From SZUA-309 sp965232595 (GTDB lineage: Bacteria > Pseudomonadota > Gammaproteobacteria > Pseudomonadales > Azotimanducaceae), in the NCBI GenBank assembly GCA_965232595.1, contig OZ246983.1, positions 248,001 through 312,000 on the forward strand: DNA of 64,000 nucleotides. The letters are read 5' to 3'. A program made the position numbers and the translations under genes. This document shows, in pieces, positions 42,354-55,286 of the stretch (position 1 is its first letter; the number at the start of each line of letters is the position of its first letter). The notes under the pieces were generated by a model. It searched no databases. It was not told the DNA's origin and saw nothing but the letters and a program-made list of their open reading frames with translations.

Positions 42354-43628
42354 ATGGACTTTCAGCAGTACGAGCACGAGCACGAGCAGCGCCTGGAGAA
42401 CGCCAGAGCGCACGCGGCGACCATTCCGCTTTCTGAGATCGATCTGGCGCACTGGGACCTGATGCGCTTCGACACCATCTGGCCCTACTACGAGCGGCTG
42501 CGCAACGAGAGCCCGGTCTACTATCACGAAGACAGCATCGTCGGGCCCTTCTGGTCGATCACCAACTACGACCTGGTGAAGGCCGTCGATACTGACCCGG
42601 TGCGCTTCTCCTCCGAGCCCTCCATTGGCCTGAACGACGGCGTGGAGCAGGGGGACGGGGACGCCGAAGAAAACAGCTTCATCTCCCTGGATGACCCGAA
42701 GCACGCCGAGCACCGGAAAGTGGTGGCACCGGTCGCCGGACCGCGCAACCTGGCTGCCCTCGCCCCCACCATCAAAGAGCGGGTGAGCGGCATCCTGGAT
42801 GGGCTGCCCATCGGCGAGCCGTTCAACTGGGTGCAGCACGTCTCCATCGAGCTCACCACCCAGATGCTGGCCACCCTGTTCGATTTCCCGTTCGAGGAGC
42901 GCTACAAGCTGACCCGCTGGTCGGACATCGCCACCTCACCGCGCAAAGCCGGCCTCTGGGACACGCTGGAGGAACGCCAGGCCGAGCTCGACGAGTGCCT
43001 GGAGACCATGACCCGACTGCGCAATGAGCGGGTCAACAACCCGGACGGCCACGATCTGCTCACTATGCTCGCCCACAGCGACAGCACCCGAGACATGTCG
43101 CCCCGACAGTTCCTCGGCACCCTGCTGCTGCTGATCATCGGCGGCAACGACACCACCCGCAACTCCATCTCCGCCGGCGTGCTGGCGACCAATCGCTGGC
43201 CGGAGCAGTTCGAGAAGCTGAAGGCCGACCGCTCGAAAATTCCCAACGCCGTCGCCGAGATCATCCGCTGGCAGACGCCGCTAGCCTTCATGCGCCGCAC
43301 CACCACCGAAGACGTGGAGATCGGCGGCAAGGTCATACCGAAGGGCGAGCGGGTGCTGATGTGGTACGCCTCCGGCAATCGTGATGAGACCGTGTTCGAG
43401 AACGCAGACCTGTTCGATGTGGATCGAGCGAACGCCCGTCAGCATCTGTCTTTCGGCTACGGCGTGCACCGCTGCATGGGGAATCGGGTTGCCGAGCTGC
43501 AGCTGAACCTGCTCTGGGAACAGCTGCTCGAGCGCTACAGCCGCATCGAAGTGGTGGGCGCACCGGTTCGAGCCATCTCAAACTTCGTCCGGGGCTACAC
43601 GGAGCTGCCCGTCGTGCTGCACCGCTGA
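42354..43628 (+). CDS. Cytochrome P450 (CYP125/CYP124-like architecture)
   Basis: The 424-residue P450 has the I-helix motif GGNDTT (263-268), ExxR at E302-R305 and the heme loop FGYGVHRCMG with Cys374. The long N-terminal region and GGNDTTRNSISAG, with HRCMGNRVAELQ after the heme, resemble terminal hydroxylases of sterols, terpenes or branched lipids, but that is only pattern likeness. It is soluble, needing ferredoxin partners not found here. A TATGAT box (42319-42324) lies 30 bases before the start. The VOC gene follows after 13 bases, likely co-transcribed. Confidence 0.94.
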   Translation: MDFQQYEHEHEQRLENARAHAATIPLSEIDLAHWDLMRFDTIWPYYERLRNESPVYYHEDSIVGPFWSITNYDLVKAVDTDPVRFSSEPSIGLNDGVEQGDGDAEENSFISLDDPKHAEHRKVVAPVAGPRNLAALAPTIKERVSGILDGLPIGEPFNWVQHVSIELTTQMLATLFDFPFEERYKLTRWSDIATSPRKAGLWDTLEERQAELDECLETMTRLRNERVNNPDGHDLLTMLAHSDSTRDMSPRQFLGTLLLLIIGGNDTTRNSISAGVLATNRWPEQFEKLKADRSKIPNAVAEIIRWQTPLAFMRRTTTEDVEIGGKVIPKGERVLMWYASGNRDETVFENADLFDVDRANARQHLSFGYGVHRCMGNRVAELQLNLLWEQLLERYSRIEVVGAPVRAISNFVRGYTELPVVLHR

Positions 43629-43641
43629 CGGCAGGCTCGCC

Positions 43642-44166
43642 ATGCTGACGGCGCCGATCGTCCAGATCGCCTACTTCGTTCCGGACGCTGAGCAGGCGGC
43701 CCTGGAGATGAGCAGAAGCGCCGGCCAGCCAGCCGGCCCGTTCTTTTTCGTCCGCAACATCGAGCTCGCCTGGGGCGAGCGCCGGGGCGTGCCCTGCAAC
43801 TTCCTGCACTCTTCGGCTTACGGTCAGTGCGGCAGCATCATGCTCGAGTTCGTGCAGCAGGAAGACGACGGGCCCTCGCCCTTCCGCGATCTCTACCCGG
43901 CGGGTAGTCAGGGTATTCACCACGTGGCCACCATGGTCGACTCGCTGCCGGCAGCAATTGATCACTACGCCGCGCTCGGCTGCTCCCTGGCCGCCCGCGC
44001 CTGCACCAGAACCGGAACGGAGTTTGCCTTCGTCGACACGGTCAGCAGGCTGGGCCACATGGTGGAGCTGTACGAGCGGACGCCGGCGCTGACCGGCTTC
44101 TACCAGATGGTGGAAGCCGCAGCAGCCGATTGGGACGGGCGCGATCCGGTCCGCAGAATCAGTTGA
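43642..44166 (+). CDS. VOC-superfamily (glyoxalase-like) protein
   Basis: The 174-residue protein has two betaalpha-betabetabeta repeats: IVQIAYFVPDAEQAALEM at the start, and GIHHVATMVDSLPAAIDHYAALG in the middle, ending with a conserved Glu in GHMVELYERT. A metal site from His (HH) and Glu is likely. Members are epimerases, lyases or dioxygenases. It directly follows a P450, and may process its product. Its last 8 bases overlap the convergent DUF4870 gene. Confidence 0.78.
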   Translation: MLTAPIVQIAYFVPDAEQAALEMSRSAGQPAGPFFFVRNIELAWGERRGVPCNFLHSSAYGQCGSIMLEFVQQEDDGPSPFRDLYPAGSQGIHHVATMVDSLPAAIDHYAALGCSLAARACTRTGTEFAFVDTVSRLGHMVELYERTPALTGFYQMVEAAAADWDGRDPVRRIS

Positions 44167-44551
44167 TCAGACGCAGCGCAAAGGGGTAACGATAGGCTTC
44201 GCCGTTGTTGGCCTTGATGCCCGCAAGCACGGTCAGCACCAGCGCGCCGATACCCACCACCGGCAGCAGCAGCATGCCGATGATCACGAAGCTCAGCAGG
44301 ATGCAGACGAACACGGCGATGGCCACGGTAATCTGAAAGTTCAGCGCCTCTTTGCCCTGATCCACCACGAACGGCATGTCTTTCTTCATCTGCCAGACCA
44401 CCAGCGGCCCGATCAGGTTGCCGAACGGGATCACGAACCCGATCAGCGCGGACAGGTGGGCGATCATGCCCCACTGCTGTGAGTCCCGATCCGGGCTGCC
44501 ACCGCCACCACCGTTGCCGCCAGGTTCCACCGTGTTCTCTGGTTCGCTCAT
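44159..44551 (-). CDS. DUF4870 small membrane protein
   Basis: The 130-residue protein has a polar Gly-rich N-terminus, then three hydrophobic segments (LSALIGFVIPFGNLIGPLVVW, ITVAIAVFVCILLSFVIIGMLLLPVVGI, GALVLTVLAGI). WGMIAHLSALIGFVIPFGNLIGPLVVWQMKKD-like start of the domain is the DUF4870 pattern. Function is not known. The start at 44551 follows GGGAGATGAG. It is divergent from the NRPS-like gene by 253 bases. Confidence 0.85.
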   Translation of the reverse strand: MSEPENTVEPGGNGGGGGSPDRDSQQWGMIAHLSALIGFVIPFGNLIGPLVVWQMKKDMPFVVDQGKEALNFQITVAIAVFVCILLSFVIIGMLLLPVVGIGALVLTVLAGIKANNGEAYRYPFALRLIN

Positions 44552-44747
44552 CTCATCTCCCGTCTGAGATCTGCTCTGGTCGTCCGGATTGTAGACGATT
44601 TCCGCTGGAACGCCTGCCGGCTATCGCGCAATCAAGTTGTCGTCCTCACCGCCATCCGTACGCCCGACCGAACCGGCTTCAGCACATCGTCAGAATAACT
44701 CTGAGGCTTGTCCGAAGGATGTAAAGCGCTGATTTTCCTTGAGGATT

Positions 44748-44770
44748 TGGGTGCATAATTTCTGCACCCA
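44748..44770. promoter_or_regulatory. Palindrome upstream of the NRPS-like gene
   Basis: TGGGTGCA and TGCACCCA form a perfect 8-bp inverted repeat around TAATTTC, 34 bases before the start codon. The centre includes CATAAT (44754-44759), a possible -10 box, so a bound repressor would block it; an RNA hairpin over the leader is the alternative. No convincing -35 is seen. Confidence 0.45.
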
Positions 44771-44804
44771 GACCGCGCTGTGAGTCGCGCGGAAGCGAGA
44801 GAAC

Positions 44805-49424
<4,620 letters not shown>

Positions 49425-49425
49425 C

Positions 49426-50175
49426 TCAACGCTCGTAGAAGTCCGCACCGTGACGGCCCGTCGGGCCGTCCGTCATCCGCAGCAGCTGCTTCTGTCGGTC
49501 GCTGAGTTCCGCTAGCCAGGCCTCGGGAAACTGATCGTGCGGATCGCACTGAAAGCGCATCCACTGCCCGTACCGGTAATGGCCGAACATGGCGGCTCGC
49601 TTCTGCCGGCTCCGGTTCTCCCCGCCGCCGTGCCAGGTCTGGCCGTTGATGATGATGACGCTGCCGGCGGCCACCTCGGCCTGAACCTCGTAGCGGGTTT
49701 CGAATCCCGCCGGCGGCTCCTGCAGACCGCTCTGGTGGCTGCCAGGCACCACGCAGGTGGCGCCGTTGTCTGCGCTGTAGTCGTGCAGCGGCCAGATGGT
49801 GTTCATCATCACCGGCGGCTCCGGGCCGTAGCGATGCAGCGGCAACGGGATGTCGCTGTGCAGGATCTGCTTGCCGTCACCCGGGCGAACCACCCGGGCG
49901 TTGAGGCTGCCCAGAATCAGCTCTTTGCCCATGATGGCCTCAATCAGCGGCAGCACCTTCTCGTGATCGATCAGCGGGAAGAAAGCGGGCGACAGGCCGA
50001 TCAGGTTGGCCAGGTGTCTGGCGCTGCCGCGGTGCTTCGACTCCACGCCGATCCGTTCCTCTTCGCTCATGACGATGTCGCGCAGCTCTGCAACCGTGGC
50101 CGGAGGCAGCACGTCTTCGACGATGGTGACCCCGTACACCCGGAGCTCCGTCACTTTCTGCTGAAACTCATTCAT
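49426..50175 (-). CDS. PhyH-family Fe(II)/2-oxoglutarate dioxygenase
   Basis: The iron triad is His106-x-Asp108 (QILHSDIP) and His182 (GQTWHGGG), with NGATCVVPGSHQSG as the family signature. The protein is 249 residues from ATG 50175, which overlaps the acyl-CoA ligase stop by 8 bases; the longer frame lacks a domain match. PhyH enzymes include phytanoyl-CoA hydroxylases and halogenases; HSD, not HxG, indicates hydroxylation rather than halogenation. It is the last gene of a four-gene minus-strand operon that ends one base from the NRPS-like gene end. Confidence 0.92.
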   Translation of the reverse strand: MNEFQQKVTELRVYGVTIVEDVLPPATVAELRDIVMSEEERIGVESKHRGSARHLANLIGLSPAFFPLIDHEKVLPLIEAIMGKELILGSLNARVVRPGDGKQILHSDIPLPLHRYGPEPPVMMNTIWPLHDYSADNGATCVVPGSHQSGLQEPPAGFETRYEVQAEVAAGSVIIINGQTWHGGGENRSRQKRAAMFGHYRYGQWMRFQCDPHDQFPEAWLAELSDRQKQLLRMTDGPTGRHGADFYER

Positions 50176-51772
50176 TCGGCTGCCCGCTCCGGGCTGCCTC
50201 GAGCAGCCGCCGCACGCCACGGTAGTTCACCTTGCCGTTCTCGTGCCTGAGATCATCGCTGACCCGGACGATCTGCTTGGGGTGTTTGTAGCGGGCAAGA
50301 ACGCCATCAAGATGAGCCCGGACCGGTGCCTCATCCAACGCCTGGTCTTCCACCGTCCGCACGACGGCCGTGACCGCCTGCCCCCAGCGCGGATCAGAAA
50401 CGCCCAGCACCGCCGCATCGTAGATGCCCGGCGCTCGTTTCAGCGCCTCCTCCACCTCCTCCGGATAGACCTTCTCCCCACCCGTGTTGATGCAGTTGTT
50501 ACCACGGCCGAGCAGCGTCATGCTGCCGTCCGCCTCGAGCAGGCACCAGTCGCCGGCGAGCGAGTAACGCACCCCATCAACCACCGGGAAGGTCCTGGCC
50601 GTGCCTTCCGGGTCTCTGTAGTAGCCGAGCGGCAGCGCGCCGGCCTTGGCAATCATGCCCGGCTCGCCCGAACCGGCCACCACCTCCCGGAAGTCCTCGG
50701 TGAAAACCTTGACGTTGTCGCCGATCGTGAAGCTCGCGGTGGTGGTGCTGTCTCCGCGTTTGGTCAGCGCAGAGCCGAGCCGCGATCCTTCGGAAGATCC
50801 CAGCGAGTCAGAGAGGACGGCGTTCGGAAAGTGCTCGAGCAGGCCGCGCTTGCAGTGCTCGCTCCACATCGCGCCGGCTGAAGTGATGACCGTCACCGAG
50901 GCAAGATCGTGCGCGTCCGGATGCCGGGCAAGATAGTCGAGGATGGGCACCGAGAACGCATCTCCGACAATGGCCACTCGGCTCACCTGATGCCCTTCGA
51001 TCTCCGCCAGGCACTCGGCTGGGTCGAACCTGCGACCCGGCAGCAGCACCAGGGTTCCCGCGTTGATCAGCGTCGAGATGGCTGTGGTGAATCCCGTGGA
51101 GTGCATGAGCGGTGCGGCCGGCATGGCAATGGGACCCGGGCCCTGATCCGCCAGCCGCTGCCGATGCTCGGCGGTTGTGCCCGCGTCCGTGATGCCCACC
51201 GCCGCGATCCGCGCCTTGTGCTCCCACATCACCCCTTTCGGGTAGCCGGTGGTGCCGCCGGTGTACATGAAGTAGAGGTCCGCACCGGAACGCTCGATAT
51301 CGAGCGCGGAAGCGTCGCCAGCACCGCAAGCAAGCTCAAAGCTATCGGCGAACGGCGCCGGCTCATCGCTGCCCACCTCGAGGAATGTCCGCACATTGGG
51401 CAGGCGTGGTCGCAGGCTCTCCACGTGGCCGCGGAACTCGGCGTCGTAGACCACCGCCTCGGAGTCCGAGTTGTCGAGCACGTGCAGCAGCTCCTCGTCG
51501 ACGTAGCGGTAGTTGACGTTGGCGTGCACGAAGCGCGCCTTGCTGCAGGCCGTCAGCAGCTCGATGTAGGCGGGGCTGTTGCGCAGGTAGAAGGCGACCT
51601 TGCTGCCGGGCTCGAGCCCGGCCCTGATCAGCGCCCGGGCCAGCCGGTTGGCTCGGTGGTCCAGATCCTGCCAGCTGAGCACGTGGGCACCCTGAATCAC
51701 CGCCGGATGGTCAGGTGAGAGGCTGGCTGCCGCTTCCAGCAGGTCACCAAAGTTCAGATCAGGGAAGCTCAT
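50168..51772 (-). CDS. Acyl-CoA synthetase / AMP-dependent ligase
   Basis: The 534-residue ANL enzyme shows the P-loop YFMYTGGTTGYPKG, the core LAGDWCLLEADGSMTLLGRGNNCINTGGEKVYPEEVE, and the C-terminal catalytic Lys in HENGKVNYRG. It should adenylate a carboxylic acid and transfer it to CoA (or a carrier). The sequence style is that of FadD-like ligases acting on medium or complex acids. It overlaps both flanking dioxygenase genes by 4 to 8 bases, implying a tightly coordinated set. It could load a starter acid used by the adjacent carrier protein or activate a degradation substrate. Confidence 0.94.
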   Translation of the reverse strand: MSFPDLNFGDLLEAAASLSPDHPAVIQGAHVLSWQDLDHRANRLARALIRAGLEPGSKVAFYLRNSPAYIELLTACSKARFVHANVNYRYVDEELLHVLDNSDSEAVVYDAEFRGHVESLRPRLPNVRTFLEVGSDEPAPFADSFELACGAGDASALDIERSGADLYFMYTGGTTGYPKGVMWEHKARIAAVGITDAGTTAEHRQRLADQGPGPIAMPAAPLMHSTGFTTAISTLINAGTLVLLPGRRFDPAECLAEIEGHQVSRVAIVGDAFSVPILDYLARHPDAHDLASVTVITSAGAMWSEHCKRGLLEHFPNAVLSDSLGSSEGSRLGSALTKRGDSTTTASFTIGDNVKVFTEDFREVVAGSGEPGMIAKAGALPLGYYRDPEGTARTFPVVDGVRYSLAGDWCLLEADGSMTLLGRGNNCINTGGEKVYPEEVEEALKRAPGIYDAAVLGVSDPRWGQAVTAVVRTVEDQALDEAPVRAHLDGVLARYKHPKQIVRVSDDLRHENGKVNYRGVRRLLEAARSGQPNE

Positions 51773-52605
51773 TCGGACACCTGCGAGTCGATCAGGTCCC
51801 AGACCGAGCGGAAGCCGTCGTCCCGGCCCAGCAGCGCCTGGGCCGGGCTCTGCTTGTCGATGTGCCCCATCAGGTTGGAGTAGGTGCCGAACCCGGCGAG
51901 CTCCTGCAGCCGCGGCTCGAAGCTGCGGACCAGATCCAGCGGAATGCCCAGCTGCTGGTTCTCCTGCTGACGGATGAAGCCCGCGCAGTAGTTCATCGCC
52001 AGGCCGACCCGCCGCTCGGCAGATCGATTGGCGCCGCCACCGTGCCAGAGGCTGCCGTTCCAGACCAGGATGCTGCCTTTCGGCATTTCTGTGGCAATGC
52101 TCTCAGGGTGGCTGCCGTACTCGGGCTTCGCATCGAAGCGATGGCTTCCGGGGACCAGCCGGGTGGCGCCATTGGCTTCGGTGAAGTCGGTCAGCGCCCA
52201 CATGGAGTTGCAGACCAGAGCGGGATGCGGTCGCGGCAGCTTCAGCAGCGCGTCGTCGGCATGAATCGGCTGCGCCACCTCCCCCGGGTCGATGGAGATG
52301 GAGGACAGGGAGGAGATCAGGGCGCCTCTGTCCAGCACCCCTTCGACGATCGGCAGCAGCGCCGGAAACACGGGAACGCGCTGAAAAACCGGATCTCTGG
52401 CCAGCAGGTTGTAGATCCGGATCGTGTGGTGACCTTCGAACAGGTTGCCGCCCGGTTCCGTCGCCAGCTCCGCTTCCAGACGCATCAGGGCTTCGTTCAG
52501 ATCTGCCAGCAGATCGGCCGGGATCACGCCTTCCAGCAGCGTGTATCCCTGCTCCTCGATCTCCTCGAGGTGTCGCCCCAGCGTCTGATCCTGTGCTGCC
52601 GTCAT
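51769..52605 (-). CDS. PhyH-family Fe(II)/2-oxoglutarate dioxygenase
   Basis: The triad is His115-x-Asp117 (QPIHADDAL) and His188 (GSLWHGGG), with NGATRLVPGSHRFD as the family signature. The length is 278 residues from ATG 52605, chosen for the GAGGGG site; the TTG 12 bases upstream overlaps the previous stop. It is clearly divergent from the dioxygenase at 49426 and from the one at 23703. The gene overlaps the acyl-CoA ligase start by 4 bases (ATGA). Substrate unknown. Confidence 0.92.
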   Translation of the reverse strand: MTAAQDQTLGRHLEEIEEQGYTLLEGVIPADLLADLNEALMRLEAELATEPGGNLFEGHHTIRIYNLLARDPVFQRVPVFPALLPIVEGVLDRGALISSLSSISIDPGEVAQPIHADDALLKLPRPHPALVCNSMWALTDFTEANGATRLVPGSHRFDAKPEYGSHPESIATEMPKGSILVWNGSLWHGGGANRSAERRVGLAMNYCAGFIRQQENQQLGIPLDLVRSFEPRLQELAGFGTYSNLMGHIDKQSPAQALLGRDDGFRSVWDLIDSQVSE

Positions 52606-52613
52606 GCTGCCCC

Positions 52614-53840
52614 TCAATAGGGTGTGTGCTCATCGAGACCGAAAAAGGCAGCTCCCCAGTTTGCCGCGGTGCGATCCGAATCCATGATGTAGTGGGTTCG
52701 GATGGTCGCCAGATCCCGGTAGATCCGCTCCATCGTCGAGCCCGACTGAGTGGCGCTGGTGCCGCTGCGCTCGAACAGGCAGCTCACCGCCTCGTCGCAG
52801 AGCCTGGCCGCCTGCTGCACCAGCAGCATCATCCGATTTGCGCCTTTGGCGCTGAACTCGAGCGTGCCAGCCGCTGCTTCCCGGGCGCAGCGCGCCTGGT
52901 TGGCGATGATCCGGTCCCGTGCCGCCGTGGCGACGTCCACCAGCGCGCGCGCCATGCCGAGCCGACGCTGGGTGCTCTCTTCGTGGCTGGCCAGCTGGTG
53001 CGGCGGGAAGGGGCTGACTTTGCTCTGCGCCCGGTCGACGAAAGCATCAATGGCCGCCTCACCGACCCCGACGCAGATGCTGGCAATCTCGGCGCAGAAC
53101 ACCTCCATGTGCGGCGTCCGGTAGAACGGGTTCTCGTGCACGCCGAAGCCCGGCGCGTCGCCCTGCCCCCAGCTCGGCTGCGAGATCACCCGGGATTCCG
53201 GCACGAACACGTCTTCGACGACCGCCTGCTTGGAGCCAGTACCGCGCATGCCCATGGTGCGCCAGTTGTCGAATATCTCGTAGTCCTGCCGGCGAATGAA
53301 GCACATCAGCAGGTCCGCAGGCGGCCCATCTTCATCACCGGGTACGATCGCGGAGATCCCGAGCCAGTTCGCATGCTCGCCGCCCGAGTTGTAGTTCCAG
53401 CGCCCGTTCAGCCGATAGCCGCCGTCGACGGCCATGGCCTTACCCTGCGGCGCCAGGATCAGGGGCGCCCGGAAGTCACCGTCTTCGCCGTACATCTCGA
53501 TCTGGCCCGCTTCCGGCGCTGCCGCCATGTGGAAGGTGTGGGCGGCGGTGAGGCAGAGCACCCAGCCGGATGAGGGGCACCCCTGAGAGATGAGCGACAT
53601 CACCTCGCAGAACGTCCCAAGCCCCAACTCGTAGCCACCGAACCGGGCCGGCTGCAGAATCCGATAGAAACCGGCGGCGAGGAAGTCCTCCACAGTCGCT
53701 TCAGGCAGCGTCCGCAAGCGCTCCGTCTCTTCGGCCCGCGCCCGCAGCACCGGGATCATGGCCCGGGCCCGCTCGAGCATGATGTCCGCGCTGATGTCCG
53801 CTTCCGGCGCGGCGATGGCGCCGTTGGCTGCACCCGCCAT
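52614..53840 (-). CDS. Acyl-CoA-dehydrogenase-like flavin monooxygenase (HsaA-like)
   Basis: The 408-residue protein has the acyl-CoA dehydrogenase fold but with the group D monooxygenase pattern: FGGYELGLGTFCEVMSLISQGCPSSGWVL, SGGEHANWLGISAIV, and MGMRGTGSKQAVVEDVFVPESRVI. Relatives such as HsaA hydroxylate phenols with FMNH2 or FADH2 from a separate reductase, which is not found here. The start at 53840 is preceded by GGGGAGAA. It is first in a four-gene operon with two dioxygenases and a ligase. Dehydrogenase activity cannot be excluded. Confidence 0.87.
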   Translation of the reverse strand: MAGAANGAIAAPEADISADIMLERARAMIPVLRARAEETERLRTLPEATVEDFLAAGFYRILQPARFGGYELGLGTFCEVMSLISQGCPSSGWVLCLTAAHTFHMAAAPEAGQIEMYGEDGDFRAPLILAPQGKAMAVDGGYRLNGRWNYNSGGEHANWLGISAIVPGDEDGPPADLLMCFIRRQDYEIFDNWRTMGMRGTGSKQAVVEDVFVPESRVISQPSWGQGDAPGFGVHENPFYRTPHMEVFCAEIASICVGVGEAAIDAFVDRAQSKVSPFPPHQLASHEESTQRRLGMARALVDVATAARDRIIANQARCAREAAAGTLEFSAKGANRMMLLVQQAARLCDEAVSCLFERSGTSATQSGSTMERIYRDLATIRTHYIMDSDRTAANWGAAFFGLDEHTPY

Positions 53841-53995
53841 GGCAGCTTCTCCCCAAATTCCCTGCACCGGAGTGTGTTGGCAATGCGCGCAACACGCAAC
53901 CGACGTCCCGTTGGCAGGAATTCGATGCCGATTGAGGGCGCTGATCGGAACGCTCTAGTACACTGCCGTGCTCATCGAGCTTATGGGAGGTGACC

Positions 53996-54652
53996 TTGAG
54001 CCGGAATCCCGACATCAGGCTGAACGAACGGAAGCTCAGAGAAGCAGAGTCTCTGTTTCTGCATCGTTATCCAGGCGGCTTTCAGAGCGAGGAGATGCAG
54101 CAGGTCGGCAAGAAGCACAACGTCGGCAAGCTGGCGGAATTCACCCGGGAAGCGCTGGCCAAGAAACGATTCTCCAAGCGCGCTGCCGTGCTCGACGATA
54201 TCGTCAAGATCGTCAGCCGCTCCTCCATGGTCTCCATGTTCGAGAAGCCGAAGTTCCGTGACTACGTGAACGGCATGAGCCGCGACGACCGCGAATTTCT
54301 CGCCGACGGCTATCGCAAGCTCCTGCACGGCAACCAGCAGAAGGGCTTCGAGGATGTGGCTGACGTGCTGCGCGAGGGCAAGCTCGCCAAGTGGAGCCTG
54401 ATGACCATCTGCCTGTTTTCCTGGGACCCGCAGAAGGAGGTGTTCGTCAAACCCACCACCACCAAAAACGTGATCCGCCAGTTCGAGGTTGAGGAGCTGG
54501 TGTACAAGCCGCAGCCAACCTGGCAGTTCTACGCCACCTATCGGGATCTGATCGCCGAGATGAAAGCGCTGACCGATCCTTCCCTGTCACCGAACAATGC
54601 CGCCTTCACCGGCTTCCTGATGATGACCACCTCGGTGGATCAACCCGGCTGA
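53996..54652 (+). CDS. Conserved hypothetical protein
   Basis: I do not recognise this 218-residue protein. It is basic and helical in its first half (ERKLREAESLFLHRYPGGF, KLAEFTREALAKKRFSKRA), with a middle DREFLADGYRKLLHG and a strand-rich end (KPTTTKNVIRQFEVEELVYKPQPTWQFYATYR). No signal or membrane segment is present. The start is taken as TTG 53996, five bases after GGGAGG; GTG 53990 overlaps the ribosome site. It precedes an FMN-binding protein gene by 30 bases. A nucleic-acid-related role is possible from the basic helices, but unproven. Confidence 0.72.
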   Translation: MSRNPDIRLNERKLREAESLFLHRYPGGFQSEEMQQVGKKHNVGKLAEFTREALAKKRFSKRAAVLDDIVKIVSRSSMVSMFEKPKFRDYVNGMSRDDREFLADGYRKLLHGNQQKGFEDVADVLREGKLAKWSLMTICLFSWDPQKEVFVKPTTTKNVIRQFEVEELVYKPQPTWQFYATYRDLIAEMKALTDPSLSPNNAAFTGFLMMTTSVDQPG

Positions 54653-54682
54653 GCGCAGCCGCCTGCACGCAAGGAGAACGAC

Positions 54683-55285
54683 ATGAAAGCCATCAGCAGC
54701 GTCGAGGAACTGGAGTCCCTGTACGGCCAGCCGCACGAAGGCGCGCTGCGCAAGGTGAAAGCCGAGCTCACCCCGCTGTATCGGACCTGGGTCGAGGCGT
54801 CGCGCTTCCTGATCCTTACCACCGTGGGCCCGGAAGGCACCGACGCCAGCCCGCGCGGTGACATGGAGTCGGTGGTCCGGGTGATCGATCCGAACACCCT
54901 CTGGCTGCCCGACTGGCGCGGCAACAACCGGGCCGACTCGCTGAAGAACGTGGTCCGTGACGGCCGGGTCAGCCTGATGTTCATGGTGCCGGGCTCGAAC
55001 AACGTGGTGCGGGTGAACGGGACCGCGATCCTCACCGCCGACGAGGCGGCAACCGGCGCTTTCGAGCAGAACGGCAAGCACCCACGGTCGGTGATCGTCG
55101 TCAGCATCCAGGAGGTTTACTTCCAGTGCGCTAAAGCGCTGATGCGATCACGGCTCTGGTCGGCCGACGACGAGAGCGCACGGGTGCCGACGGCGGGCCA
55201 GTTCCTCGGTGAGGTGGACGAAACGATCGACGTCGAGCAATACGACGCCGATTACCCGGAGTACGCCAAAGAGCGCATGTGGTGA
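54683..55285 (+). CDS. Pyridoxamine 5'-phosphate oxidase-like FMN protein
   Basis: The 200-residue protein has the split-barrel flavin pattern: RTWVEASRFLILTTVGPEGTDASPRGD, LWLPDWRGNNRADSLKNVVRDGRVSLMFMVPG, and a closing ISIQEVYFQCAKALMRSRLW. This matches the MSMEG_1061/PPOX-type FMN or F420 binders with DxSPRGD, in which an arginine contacts phosphate. It probably reduces a small molecule; pyridoxine biosynthesis is unlikely. Ribosome site AAGGAG. Follows the hypothetical gene at 53996. Confidence 0.88.
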   Translation: MKAISSVEELESLYGQPHEGALRKVKAELTPLYRTWVEASRFLILTTVGPEGTDASPRGDMESVVRVIDPNTLWLPDWRGNNRADSLKNVVRDGRVSLMFMVPGSNNVVRVNGTAILTADEAATGAFEQNGKHPRSVIVVSIQEVYFQCAKALMRSRLWSADDESARVPTAGQFLGEVDETIDVEQYDADYPEYAKERMW

Positions 55286-55286
55286 C

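Noticed and set aside
49426..52605. PhyH proteins as non-heme iron halogenases
   Set aside because: Both keep the Asp of HxD, which halogenases replace by Ala or Gly.
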